DNA from: Lutjanus erythropterus
Taxonomy: Eukaryota; Chordata; Actinopteri; Lutjaniformes; Lutjanidae
Direction: 5' to 3'
DNA length: 64,000 nt
Assembly (NCBI GenBank): GCA_020091685.1
Contig: CM034613.1
Coordinates: 16,574,932 to 16,638,931, forward strand
This document shows, one piece after another, positions 1 through 11,455 of this stretch; within the stretch, counting starts at the first letter, position 1; every line of letters begins with the position of its first letter. Under the pieces are notes generated by a model. That model saw only the letters and a program-made list of their open reading frames with translations, did not search any database and was not told the origin of the DNA. The position numbers and the translations under genes are program-made.

Positions 1-130
1 TTGTGAATTGCCAAAGTGGCACCTTTTATGCACTCATGTAAATAATATTTATTCTTTTATGACTGTATTTATTTTATATTTGTTAAATATTTAAGGAAAA
101 AATAAATGAACTCTGGATCCAAGTCATTTT
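1..130 (+). other. possible 3' UTR end of an upstream gene
   Basis: This stretch is AT-rich, contains ATTTATT/TATTTATTTTA motifs typical of vertebrate 3' UTRs, and has a canonical AATAAA at 101-106. It is therefore a plausible polyadenylated end of a + strand gene lying left of the window. No coding sequence for that gene is visible, so the strand and identity are inference. Confidence 0.3.
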
Positions 131-612
131 GAAGCTTTCTGTTGTGAATTTCAGATGGGCGTTTGAGTGAGTCACTGTGCAATGGGCATTATAAAAAAAA
201 ACTGAAAACAATGGCCTAGCTGTGTGCACAAAAACACAGCTAAAAGAACACATTGCATCATGTCTGGGCCTAACTAAAAACAGACTTTATAAAGTAAAAG
301 TCAAGGAGGAGGCAAAAGTGTTGTATGCAAAGAACTTTAAGGATAAAACAGGGGAAAGGGATCAAGTATGTCAAGAAACTGTGATGTAGCCTCCATTAAA
401 TGAGCTAAAATAAGAAAAAAACCCTTCACAGCTCCAGGAAATGGGTTACTTGAAGCCAGGTGAACAGGATTGCCTCCAATCAGACTCAGAACCAGCAGCA
501 GAGCAGCAGCGCTCTGTGACTCATTTGTTTGACAAGTAAAACACATGGATTGAAACTTATTTTTACAGTCTTGTTTTGACTATTATAAAAACTTTGGAGG
601 AATCTGTCCATC
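131..612 (+). promoter_or_regulatory. upstream region / possible 5' UTR of the secreted-protein gene
   Basis: Non-coding sequence before the proposed ATG at 613. A TATA-like TTTATAAAG lies near 284-292. A splice-acceptor-like TTTTTACAG ends at 568, which could begin the exon that carries the ATG. A second TATAAAA near 585 is too close to the ATG to be its usual core promoter. The true transcription start cannot be fixed from sequence alone. Confidence 0.3.
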
Positions 613-3600
613 ATGTTAGAAAATTCTGCCCTCCGCTCAAGGTAAATATCAAACTTTTTGCACATGTAGGTCATAAAATAAAACTGAAAAGGATCAGTGA
701 TACTTTTTGATTGATAGCATTTGTCAAATTACATCAATACTCGAGCGAGTGCGTGTTTTTCTTTTCTCTGCAGACTCTTGTTTGTCGTCTGTGCAGCTGT
801 CATGTCGTTTATCATGTGTTCAGATGCTGCGAGAGGTGAGCACAAACAGGCCAGTATCTGCCAGTCCAATACTGCAGTATCTGCAGTTTCAATGTGTTGA
901 TACCTCTCTGATAAATGTCAGAGTGGTGTGACGTGTTGACTGATTAGATGGGTTTGATAGAAGCTGACATATTTGTTTCCTTAAAGCTGAAGCAGATTGT
1001 TTTAATGGTAACAGAACAGTTAGAAAAATAGATATTTTCTCAGGTTGGAAATTTATTTGACCTTGTGGCATAGTAATTTCAGATTATATTTCATTTAAAT
1101 GAGGATATGAAATGGGCATAAAATATCAAAGTGACATACCAAAGATAAGAACATTTGACTAAGTAACACCATTGTAAAGAATCAAATGAAAACTTTAAAG
1201 GTTTCGATTTTTTTAAGTGGGGCTGTATGTGGTACTACACTAGTACTGGTGTAGAAAGCTAAGCTAAGCTACTTTAGCCACCTATAAAAAGGCTCACCAA
1301 GAAAAGATTGAATATCAGTTTAAGTGTACGCTATATTTAGAATATTTTCACCACTTTACCTTGCTGTCAGAAAGCAGAGAGCGATATTTGGCTTATATAA
1401 TGGCAGTTTACTGTTAGAAAAGGATGTCTCACGGCAAGGTAAATCAGAAAGCAAACAAAACCTCATCAGTTTAAGTGTTTGCTATATTTAGAATATTTTC
1501 ACTGCTTTAGCTTGGTATCCTAAGGGGAACTAAAGCTGTTGTGTAACGCAAATATTGCTCTGCTGTGGTCAAGGTCAGCAGCAAAGTTCATTTTAGCCAT
1601 CTAAAAAAAGGGTCCACCTAAAAATCTTAATATCAGTTTAAGTGTATGGTATATTTAGAATATTTTCACCACATTTATGTTGCTGTCAGACAGCCTTTTA
1701 GATGAGAAACTGATGTTATATAAGCCAAATATTGCTCTCTACAAAGGCACCAGACATCTTTGGCAAAATCACTAATTCTGCCTCGCAAAACACAGAAGTT
1801 GCTGATCTACTACTGTCTCGATCGGTTAATTTGTTTGTATTATTGTGTAAGTTTGATGAATCCATCTCATCAGAAAATGTAGTGTACACTTCAAGGGACA
1901 CTTCTCACAAAAACGAAAACTGAGTCATTCTCTACTCACCCCCATAGAAGGTCAGGTTTAGTTTTTTAGTCCACACAAAACTGCTGGAGTGTTGCAGAAT
2001 CTCCCAAAAAAAAACAACTGGGAAAAAAACACATAAAATGCTTCCATACCGCTCATCTTGCATAATCCAAGTCTCCTAAAGTCTGTGGTGTGCCATTTGC
2101 ACACTGTCACAACACACACACCCAGTTCAGACAGTGTGCATATGCATATGCATATGAACATGGCTCCAAGCTAAGGATCTACAGTGAAGATTTAGGCTAA
2201 AACCATGGTGTAAGTAACATTCTGCAATACTGTTTTCCTGTTAAATCGGCATGAGAGTGATTAGATCATGACTGAATTTTCATTTTTGGGTGAACAGTCC
2301 CTTTAAACTGAATTTTTAGATAGCTAAAATACATTTTGCTGCTGACCCTGTCCACAACATTGCTTAGCACCCTCTGCTACACCTGCTGCTTCTCTAAACT
2401 GGGGGCGTGCTGACTGCCATCCAGTTAATACACTGACTACCTCATACAACCCCATTTAAAAAAACAAACAATCTATTTAACCTGTGGGACTTTTCTTCCC
2501 ATATTTTAATGGTTTTACATGAATTATTTCCCTGTACAACAGTTTTTGAAAGAATAAATCCTTATTTCTTATGTCTTCTCCACATTTAGCCAGTCCTGTA
2601 ACAACCCAAATGGACACTGGAGTGAGACACAGTGTGCTGAGACGACTATATTCTCCATACAGTCAACATCATCCTCTATCCACTGGTCTGCTATTAACCA
2701 AAACTGGACTCCAAACTGAAACTAATGCCGAAACTGAGGCGGGTGGTAATTACAGGGAATTCCCGTCAATCATTGACCGTCAGTCAAAACATCTACAGTT
2801 TATAGACGGTAGCTTTGGTTACAATGAAAACACCCCAGATAAGGGGGAGTTTCGAGCAGGAACAACTGGAGTGCAGAGTGAAGTGAGGTCAGCAAGCAAC
2901 ATTTTCACCAGCCACTCTCAGCAGCTTGGAGGACAAAGCTTTGAGAGGCCTCAATCCAGAGTAAATTACCATCCTCTCTCTCAGAAAGTAGCCCAAAGTG
3001 GAAATTCCTATTATTCACACCCAGTGATCATTAGAAAATCATCTCACAAAGGAGCTGCCGGTCCTTTTCATCAGAGCTCTGGTCCCTCACTGGTTTGGGA
3101 CCCTCAAAAAGATGCCCAGAAATCCTACAACAAAGAAAACCTCCCTGGAAATGACTCTCCAAAGGTGGCTGTTTGGCAGCCCTCTGACTCTGCCCTGTCT
3201 TCCTCCCAGGCTGGTAGATATTGGAGTACTTCACTGCCAACTTCAAGGGGGCATTACAGCGGCTATAAAGAGACAAATGAGCTTGCTGCGGTCGGGCCGT
3301 GGAGTACATCTAGTGGGATTCAATCAGGCAATTTTCTCGGCTTCGCAAGTCAAACTGCCCCTCATGCACCATCAATCAGCAATGGCTTGGACGCCTCTGT
3401 TATTAAAAGCAATCCAAGCCCAGAAAAACCGTCGCCATCCATCACAGATTTCTCCCAGGGGCTGAGCAACAGTGAGACTCCAAAACACAAAAAAATCCAG
3501 TCGTATCTGTTCAAGGACTCCCAGGACTCTCTTGGTGGCCACAAGACATTAATTAATACAGTCACTGGTGACAGACGCAGCACTTATTCCACAACATCAC

Positions 3601-5387
3601 ATCAGCAAAGTCCCTCTGATCCTCAAATTTATGGCTGGTTTTCTTCAAATTTCAAACAATCACAGAGTGAAAAGCCAACTAAGGAAGTACAACATCTGTC
3701 TCATGTTAATCCAGTGTACCATAACGCTAATATGGCCCAGTATGGTGCTCAGACAGGAGGTTTTATCAAATACGAACGCACCACAGCACAAAGTCTTCCT
3801 CAAATGTCTGTGCATCCTGCTTCAGGGACAGGCAACACTATGGAAAGTGTTGTCCCTACACCTCATAAAGTCTTCTTTGGTAATCATGCCACAGATAGTG
3901 AGAAACCTGTAGTAAGTGGCCAAGTTAATGCAACCAAACCTGGACGACCCGCAAAAAGCATCTACAGCTTCAGAGGATTTACAAATCCTACATGGAGAGG
4001 TGTGACGGAGTCATCTAACCATCGAAGGACGACCTCTCAAAGATTCAGCTTTGACAAAGGAAAGCTTAAAGTTGCAAATAAATACCCGCCTTTGTCACAA
4101 AAGTATCGCTTTGAGCAGAGAGAATCGTCTACTACAACTACTTCACCAGCAAAGCTTGAGAGGACGCCTTCTCCTGGAACTTTATATGCCGTCCAGACAA
4201 TGAGACCGTTCACATTGAGGGTAAAGGAAGTCCAGCCTCCGCTGCCTGAAAGTGATGCCAGTGTGGACAGCAACCCAGATCGCAGACGGTTCAGAATCCA
4301 CAGGAGGATATATGGTCTCAAAGGATTTGGCAGTCGACCACACGAGGGAGCCAAACCCTTAGTTAAAGAGCCGGTCAAGCCCTCCACAGTCCAGCAGGGT
4401 TTTGGAGGTTTTAAACCTAGAAGCTCTCAGATCAGGCAACTGACAAGCAGCAGGATTCAAAGGTGGTTTAATAAAACAGAGCCAGGTAGCAGCCATGAAT
4501 CCACTGAGAGTCAAAATGACTTGAAACCTCCTTTAAAGACAACAGAAAGCACTGAAGCAGTCACTAGCTTTATACCTGACAAATACAAGGGATTTCAAAA
4601 CAGAACTGGAAATGTTTTTAACACACACTGGAAGTACAAAGGACAAAACCCAACTCCAGCATCTGCAAGTCACATAATCTCCTCAGTTTATCTCAGATCT
4701 GCAGACCTCAAAGTTGAATCCAGCCAAATATTTGAGCCAAGAACACCCAACAAAACCAGTCCTGTTGCAGTGAAGGCGAATCTGTTCAGCAGTGGCACCA
4801 GCAGCATGGTGAGAGGCAAACGTGTGAAAGGAACTAATGGCAAGAAGCTCAATGAATCTGCCTCCCTGACCAACGGCACTGGAAAAGCAGTAGCCATATT
4901 CAGGCTGCCCAAGCGGCCTGCCAGAGTCAAAGCCGTCACGTACGCTGATATTCTAGGAAGTGCCTCGTTCAGCGGTGTCAGAGCTACAACCCAGACACCA
5001 ATCACACCAGCTGATAAGGATTATTCTCCAAACGCTACAGCTACGACCGAGCAAAAAGAAGAAGCGGGTCATTGGACTGGAAATTCTGAGGATGCAGTCC
5101 ACAACACAAGCAGAGGACCTGATGAAGAGGGAGAAGATTTCAGTAGTGTTGAGGAAAACAAGTTGGGTGTTAGAAGTGAAGAAGCTGACAGTGACATGAA
5201 GACATTAGCTTTATTCCTGGATAATGAAGGAAGTGGAAGTGGGGCTTTTAATATGTCTGATGTTTTGTCACCTGACACCACAAAGACTCAGGGACTCGGT
5301 GAAGACTTGTTAGAACTAGATTATCTACGGATATCAACTGGGAACATCTCCTTCAAGTCTATGAAACTGTCCCAATCTGACAAATGA
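613..5387 (+). CDS. secreted, cysteine-free, serine/threonine-rich glycoprotein or proteoglycan-like protein (three exons, family not recognised)
   Basis: Proposed exons are 613-641, 774-835 and 2590-5387, totalling 2889 nt, or 962 codons plus TGA. Exon 1 ends TCAAG|GTAAAT (phase 2). Exon 2 follows a pyrimidine-rich TTTTCTCTGCAG and ends GAGAG|GTGAGC (phase 1). Exon 3 follows CTCCACATTTAG. All three junctions keep one frame. Exons 1-2 give a classic signal peptide: a short basic start, a core LLFVVCAAVMSFIMC at residues 11-25, and a likely cleavage near SDAARA. The open frame also extends to an ATG at 2571, but that ATG lies in the polypyrimidine tract of intron 2 and is probably not used. 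The mature chain has no cysteine and no membrane segment. It is rich in S, T, P, Q, N, G and basic residues and is probably disordered. Sequons fall near residues 218, 477, 658, 701, 751, 785, 792, 845, 869, 918 and 949. EGSGSG after acidic residues (about 910-915) resembles a glycosaminoglycan site. Loose aromatic-basic motifs recur (SFRGF, GLKGFG, GFGGFKP, KYKGF). The phase 2/1 introns argue against the SCPP mineralisation family, whose introns are phase 0. Function unknown; an extracellular matrix role is inference. Confidence 0.75.
1195..2480. mobile_element. decayed copy of the TTAAAGGGATAGTTC inverted-repeat element
   Basis: The left end reads TTAAAGGTTTCGATTTTTTT and then a GTGGGGCTGTATG block. 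The right end carries CTGCTGCTTCTCTAAACTGG, a block shared with copies at 24.3, 34.2 and 45.8 kb, and closes near a TTAA at 2477-2480. Inside, the block around TAAGTGTACGCTATATTTAG occurs three times (about 1315, 1465 and 1635), so this copy has internal duplications. It is interrupted by another element at 1890-2306. No transposase frame is visible, so it is non-autonomous. Confidence 0.6.
1890..2306. mobile_element. nested inverted-repeat element with ends TTAAAGGGACWGTTCACCC
   Basis: The left end (TTCAAGGGACACTTCTCACA, then AAAACGAAAACTGAGTCAT) and the right end, read on the other strand (TTAAAGGGACTGTTCACCCA, then AAAATGAAAATTCAGTCAT), are inverted repeats of about 35-40 bp. The block GTTGCAGAATCTCCCAAA is shared with the copy at 11.46 kb. 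It lies inside the older element at 1195-2480 and includes a short TGCATATGCATATGCATATG run near 2138-2158. Confidence 0.65.
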
Positions 5388-5421
5388 GAGAAACTTGTTG
5401 AATTGTCATGTGGTTTGAACC

Positions 5422-5427
5422 AATAAA
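5422..5427 (+). terminator. polyadenylation signal AATAAA of the secreted-protein gene
   Basis: A canonical AATAAA lies 35 bases after the TGA stop at 5385-5387 and is followed by a G/T-containing stretch. This implies a very short 3' UTR of roughly 50-70 bases. Confidence 0.65.
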
Positions 5428-5536
5428 AGTGGGAAAACAAACTCGACTGAACTTTTTTTCTTGGCAAACTTTGGCTTCCCAATTCATTAAGGGTAAATGG
5501 AAACTAACTTAAACTGCAGAGCAACCAGTCATCTGG

Positions 5537-6166
5537 TTTTTGCACCTCTTACTATGATGAAAGTGTGTTAGACATTTTACATAAAGCCTTACAGCTGACA
5601 GAAACCCACTTTCAAATTTGTGAAACTTACTGTTTGTGAAAGTGCAAAAATGGGACCAGATGTCTTTCAAAAATATCGAGTGCTACGGTGGTTTTAATCT
5701 GGACCTGGTCCATTGCTGTCTAGATGTGAAAAGAAGCAGTGAAATGTCTATTTTTTTGCATTTTCACAAACAGACTATTTCACAAATCTGTCATAGTCTC
5801 TTAAAGAGGCTCCTCTGAGATAATCTAGTCCAGATTTGAACAGTCTGTGTATAGTGGTTTTTCAAAGAGACCTGGTCCAATGTGGTCCAGATGTGAAAAA
5901 ACAAAGTGAAATCTCCCTTTTTGCATTTTCACAAGTAGAATAACAGTTTAACAAATCTGAGAGTGGGTTTCAGACACTGTTAAGCTTTTACCAAAAATGT
6001 CTAACACTTTTTTTTCCTCTTTTTTTGCACCTTACTGTTGTAAAAGTGGGTCAGAAATAATTTGCTGCTACTTTCACAAATAGGATAAAAGTTTTACAAA
6101 ATTGAAACTGAGTTTCCAATAGCACTAAATGTCTCACACACTTTCATAACAATAAGGTGCAAAAAA
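5537..6166. mobile_element. 630-bp inverted-repeat (MITE-like) element
   Basis: The left end TTTTTGCACCTCTTACTATG, followed by AAAGTGTGTTAGACATTT, is matched on the opposite strand by the right end (GTTTTTTGCACCTTATTGTT, then AAAGTGTGTGAGACATTT). The interior has two imperfect direct copies of a block with CTGGACCTGGTCCA / GAGACCTGGTCCAA and GATGTGAAAA...AGTGAAAT (about 5685-5790 and 5850-5960), plus a second internal copy of the terminal motif near 6000-6050. There is no coding frame. It starts about 110 bp past the poly(A) signal of the preceding gene. Confidence 0.6.
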
Positions 6167-7727
6167 CAATGTAGAAGCTGCAGATTTACATTATAAATAC
6201 AAAATATAAATCAACTATTATGAACAGTTATGATGTATTATTGAGATACTCAGCAGTATAAAGTAGCCAAATTATAGGTCAGATAGTCTGTGGGTGGGAC
6301 ATTGAGAAAGACTCTGACGTGGACTACAGAAAAACAGAGCCAAATTAGCATATTTTTCCAATAAGTTTATTTTATTGGAAATCAGATTACAAAATAATGA
6401 TTCTGATAATAATAAAATAGGTGAATATGAGAGCTGATAATCATACCCTGTTTAATACCAACATATTGTTTATTAGAGCAGTTCATCAGAAAATCAAACT
6501 AATATTATTTTACTTTTTATTTACTTTTCTTTGTCTTACATGCCAGTAAACTCAGTGTCTTTGGGGGTTTGGACCATTTGTTGGACACAAAAACACATTT
6601 GAAGATGTCACCTTGGATTCTGGAAGGCTTTTCACTATATTATGTTGCACAGACAAAGTTATAACAATGAAAATAATCCATCCTGATCACTATCAGCTGA
6701 AGGCACGTACTTAATTGTGAAAATAAATGACTTGGCTTTTCAGAGACTTTCCCGATATTGCCTCAGCTTTCTGGCATTCCCTCTGTTTCATCCATTCTGG
6801 TAAAAAAAACCCACTCGTCTGGCATGACAAACACATTAGGCTAAGAAATGCCTGGAATTATATAAAAACACCATGTACTGTAAATCATGACTAGTAACAC
6901 AGCATTTTTATTAAATGACATCCATCCTTACTCTGACCGCAAGTTCTCTCCTCTACTGAAACCCTTATGATGAGTGGAAAATCAATAGTGGTCAAACGTG
7001 GATTTCTGAGCATAACTTTTGCCTCATTTGGCAAACGATTTGCATAATGTAATGTCAGGCATGAAGAGGGAAAAACGCAGGAAGGTCATACTTGAGGCTT
7101 TTTATAAATTGATTGTATTCCCATTCCTTGTGTCCTCATTTTCCAGGCAGGCAGGCAGGCAGTGGCTATTCAGCGTGCTGACACAGATTTTCCGTCTCCT
7201 CTTTCGAGCTTTCGTGCTGGTCTCTGGGTTAACACGCTACAAGATGGAAAAACTTGTTCTTCCCCTTTGTGAGAAAGTCTTTTTCTGACTTTGCCAAGCC
7301 ATTAATAAAGAGGAATTGAAGTCATTATGTGGTTTGTCCCTATCGATTTAAGCCATAAAGGAAATAAAGACTGTAATGGAATTTGTTTTTATAGCTGCGT
7401 TCACAAGAGTTATGTTATGAAATATAATCTTATCTATATTGTAAGTGGCAGCTGAATTAGCCATGTATTATACCTTTAGTGACCTGATCTACATTTACAG
7501 CAGGAGCAGATGGCAGATGTTCCACTAGATGGCGTTACTCATCCATTTTATTATCCCACATGTGACCTCAAGAACTGGATGTTTAAGTTATGCTGGGAGA
7601 ACAAGTTTAGGATGACAAGATAAATAGTAGAGTATTTGTTATGTGTTTTTGTCTGTCTAAACTTAAAAAAAAAATGCAATTAAGAGCAAATTTTATGTTT
7701 TTGCTTCCATTACCAATCATCCACATT
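6167..7727. other. non-coding stretch with a degraded repeat fragment
   Basis: AT-rich, no supported gene. About 6530-6640 resembles the internal part (GTGTCTTTGGGGGTTTGGAC, then TTGTTGGACA) of the AGAGCTGCAAC repeat family also found at 19.6, 36.5 and 46.9 kb. A short GGCAGGCAGGCAGGCAG run lies at 7146-7162. The rest shows nothing I can name. Confidence 0.4.
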
Positions 7728-7730
7728 ATT

Positions 7731-8870
7731 ATGTATTCCAATACAATAACTACTTGTCTGTTAAAATGTAATCAGTAATTTAATCTATGTATTAAAATAA
7801 TGTAACTGGATTATTTTCAGTTACATTTGGATGACCTCTATACCAAATGGTTTAACCAAAAATAATGTTTTGTGTTCATTGTTAGTTCATTAATTGTTCG
7901 TCCAGCTATTTCTTCTTTTGTTATGCAGGAATGTATGTTTAGGTAGAGATAATTATGGACACATAAATGTACTTTGTGAAGTATTCTATTCACACTTCAC
8001 ACTCAAACTTCACATGAACTGCCGCAATTACTAACAAGTAGTAGTAATAATAGTATTGATAGGTTAGCTGCTATAACTGGATTTCTGTGTGGCTAACTAC
8101 AATGGTTGTTCTATGTGGCTAAAGTAAGCAGTTGTTCTGTGTAGCTAACGTTAGCAGTTGGTTTTACCTGTATATTTTTCTTTAAATTAGATGTTGAATT
8201 GTTGAATAATAACTGTGATGCTGTTTCTCTTTTCTGATTTAAAGACAAAATAATGTTGAAATTTCCACCCAGCATTTGTTCACAACACTAGCTGGTTTCA
8301 TTGAAACCACAGCAAAGTTGTTGTCATTCAGTGTGTAGTCAATCCTAGACAATGAGATTCTGACAAGCAACTGTGCTAATTACAGATATATAACAATAGA
8401 AAATTGGACATTCCCACTTATTATACCTCACATTGGTTTGGTCCACAGCCTACCTCTCACCACAAGTCAAATATTTAATATGTGAATTAAGCAACTGCAG
8501 CAACAAATCTAGCGTGTTATTCAGAACATCAGGGGGAAAGTGAGAAATGTGCAAAAATCATTTTGTCATTTATTCCCAATAAGTAATCTTAGTCAGCAAT
8601 CCTCTGGCAGCAGCACCATGTTGTCTCTGCTTGCTCTGTGCACCGGAGACTGATATGACCATACCATGACATATCCACCTTTGGACCAGAGTGGTGTTGT
8701 CAGAAGTGTTAGTATATCCGTCTTTATGTTATAATCCTAACATATAATCCCCAGTTTTATGAAATGTAACTCTAATCTGATGTTTTTCTGTAACTGTATT
8801 GGAATACATTTATCTTTATTTTGTACCACAATTACATAATCTCATTACAAGTAACCCATTACTCCCCAAG
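7731..8870 (+). repeat. interspersed repeat with ends CTTGGGGARTAA / ATGTATTCCAATAC
   Basis: The right end reads GTAACCCATTACTCCCCAAG. The same sequence appears inverted at 21719. ATGTATTCCAATAC near the left edge and GTATTGGAATACAT at 8795-8812 are inverted repeats of each other. The interior carries GCTAACGTTAGC and (GTA)n-like blocks that reappear in reverse at about 22.1 kb. It is a non-autonomous element with no coding frame. Confidence 0.5.
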
Positions 8871-11455
8871 CCTGATCATCCATCTGAGCACTCTGTTTCC
8901 GGGGCATTGGGTCCATGCTAAGCCCACATCCCAGCTCCTAACAGGTCCATTCACACCACCTGACCCTTCACTTTCTCCCAGTCAGCCAACTCCACCTAAA
9001 TACCAGTTCTATACTTGTTGTCCTCAATCTACGAGCTCAAAGGGGCCCCACAGCGAGGAGAGGGTGGGAGGGTTTGAGGGATCTGCCAGTCAAAGTTAAA
9101 CACATTGTACATTGGATTAACGCCTCCCCGCCCGCCCGACCACCACCACCCCCACCACCACCACCTCCATACCAATACCCGTGGAAAGTGGCCCCGTCCA
9201 CTTTCCCATAGAGCTGCAGAGGTATTTAGGTGATATGATGTTTTAAGGTCTCCGCGTGCGAGGCATGTCAAGGCGTTGGCCTGCGCCGGCTCCTTCAAAG
9301 TTCCCCTCTTTCTGTGCTGCCTTTTGTGTCGCTGAGTGTTTGTGCGTCTGGTTCACACACTGCCTTCCTTTCCAAGTGTGTGTACTCGCCTATAATATTC
9401 CCTCTGTGTGTGTGTGAGTGTGTGTTTATCGCAGACAGTGTGGTGTACTCTTGCAAAGCCGGCCCGGCCTGCCTCCCCCCGCCCCCCCTCCCACTGTGAG
9501 GGGAATTCTGTACCATGTGTCTGCGGTTTTCAGGGAGCTTTCAAGGAAAATAAAGCACAGAGGCCTCACAGTCCCCCACCACTCCCCCATAACGCCCTCC
9601 TCGACTCCCTCCCTCCTCTTTTCCTCCCCTTCTTCTCGTTTTCCCTCACTCACTCACTCACTCCATGTGGCACTTTTTTTTTTTTTTACGGTTTCAGCCT
9701 CCCCTTTTCTCAGACCAGTCAGCCAGCAGCAGCTCCAGAGTGACAGAGCTAATTTCGTATGCAGCCTGTAATAGAGACAAATCCACAATCATGGCGAACA
9801 TTCGCTTATGAGGCGAGAGGAGCGAGAGGGTGAGCGTTGGCTGATGGGTGGTGGGGGGGAAGGAAGGGGAGGGAGGGAAAGACAGAGAAAGGCTTTTTGT
9901 TTGGCTAAGTACACTATGTGAAAGAGGGGGCGGTGAGGAAAAGAGAGCTGGAAATACATTAGAAAATGGTTGTGGCATTTGTGGATCAGATTACCTCACA
10001 TGCCATGCAGCGGACAGACCCAAACCGTCTGGGACTGTTACAGAAACTTACAATCTTACATCTGGGGTTAAGATATGAAGAGATATGAAGAGATAAGACA
10101 TGATTTTTCTCCATTACAGAAGCAAATCCTAAATTTAGGAATCCTATCAATCCAACTTTTATGTCTGTTACCTAACAATCAATGCTATTTTTCACATCTC
10201 ACTGATCTAAACAACTTTGTAACTGTTGCTTTTTTAATATAAACATACAGTGAAACATATAAACATGGAGCAAAATCAACTATGGGAACTTCAAGACAGA
10301 TGAGTCAGAAATATTGGTAACATCTGTAGATTAATCCAAAGATGTTGTTTTGGGGAAATTTAAAACAATGCTAACTCGGGCGATAAAAGAAAAAGACTGC
10401 AGACACAGTCTTGAAAAAAAAAAAAAAAAGCAGTCATACGGATTAAACTAGTTAGCTAACGATTACCGTTAGTTACTGTTATCCAGCCCCATGGTTACTT
10501 AACAGTCAGGATCTGCAAGTTCGGACGTTTCTGTAATACATCTCCAGATCCACATGGTTCCATCAGGACTGTGTGTCTACAGTGTAACTTAACTTTGCCC
10601 TAATACGTATATGGAAGGATTGGGGAGGGGGAGGAAAATAGAGGGGAGGTTGGGAGGATTATCTTGCAGTGTACTGACTGTAATCCAGGGCTTTATTGGC
10701 TGGGTCAACATACAGTGTACAGTAAATTTACCTAAGCTCAGACACCTGTAGTATTACTTATGTAGCTTACTATGGCAACATGCCGAGGAAATGGTGGAAG
10801 AAAAACACAAAATCTGGGCCAACACATATCTCAGGTACACTTTCTTAACACACACCCAATCTCTACTATACACTTGAATACGTGAATGACAGGAAAGAAG
10901 CAATTTAGGAGCATGGAATAGCTCCGACATTACCATTCCCACATCTGCTATGGGAGCGAAAGCTATTTCCGTGTCCTACATCCAGCAAGTTTCCTGTGGT
11001 CTGCGCCATGGAGGAAGTCATAAAGACAGGAAGACTTCCTGTATTGTTGCCAGCATGTAGAAGTGTGGACCGTATGTGCTCCGTAAGGCTGAGGAAGAAT
11101 TATGTAAACATCATAAAAATAGCACTCTCAGTGCTATCAGAAGAGACTAACACATACAGCTGACTGGAGATTTATACCAGCACCAGAGACATGTTTCCAC
11201 TGCATGTGTAAAGGATCTCCTTTAAAAATAAAACACAATATGACAGACATAAGTGCTGCAATCTACCGTATGTATGTCTATATAATCTGATCCGGAGCAT
11301 GTTCAGTAATCTTGTTACTTAACAGAAACGTGATGTAATCCTGTACAGTATTTGAGCATTAAAGATGACCTGCAGAAAGGTGACTGCACACTTTGATCAC
11401 TTATGAGGCCTCAGTTCATGGAACTGTTTCGTAATACTGAAGAGCTGTCTGAAGC
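8871..11455. other. non-coding stretch with pyrimidine-rich low-complexity DNA
   Basis: 9120-9175 is C-rich with CCACCACCACC runs. 9465-9690 is a long, mostly C/T stretch. 9840-9960 is mostly G/A. 10412-10430 is poly(A). Open frames here are artefacts of the biased composition. 9721-9815 is non-repetitive and is listed separately as a regulatory candidate. No gene is supported. Confidence 0.4.
9721..9815. promoter_or_regulatory. candidate conserved non-coding element
   Basis: This is a compositionally balanced, non-repetitive segment between low-complexity tracts. It holds a homeodomain-like GAGCTAATTTCG followed by CAGCCTGTAATAGAGAC and ATCATGGCGAACATTCGC. It has no open frame of note and no similarity to the repeat families in the window. 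Calling it regulatory rests only on appearance; cross-species alignment would decide. Confidence 0.2.

Larger units (their letters stand above)
836..2589 (+). other. intron 2 of the secreted-protein gene
   Basis: The intron begins GTGAGC after the signal-peptide exon and ends CTCCACATTTAG before the large exon. Most of its length (from about 1195) is occupied by a decayed inverted-repeat element carrying a second element inside it. Intron 1 (642-773, GTAAAT...CTGCAG) is only 132 bp long and has no repeats. Confidence 0.65.

Noticed and set aside
2571..2573. ATG as the start of the 938-codon frame
   Set aside because: It lies in the pyrimidine tract just before a good splice acceptor at 2590, gives no signal peptide, and is replaced by a phase-consistent upstream exon model.
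9029..9771. Cluster of overlapping frames on both strands in the C/T-rich region, possibly a gene or CpG-island promoter
   Set aside because: Frames overlap in all phases and are Pro/Ser/Leu-rich from C/T bias. CpG dinucleotides are not concentrated enough by eye to call an island, and no exon borders with consistent phase were found.
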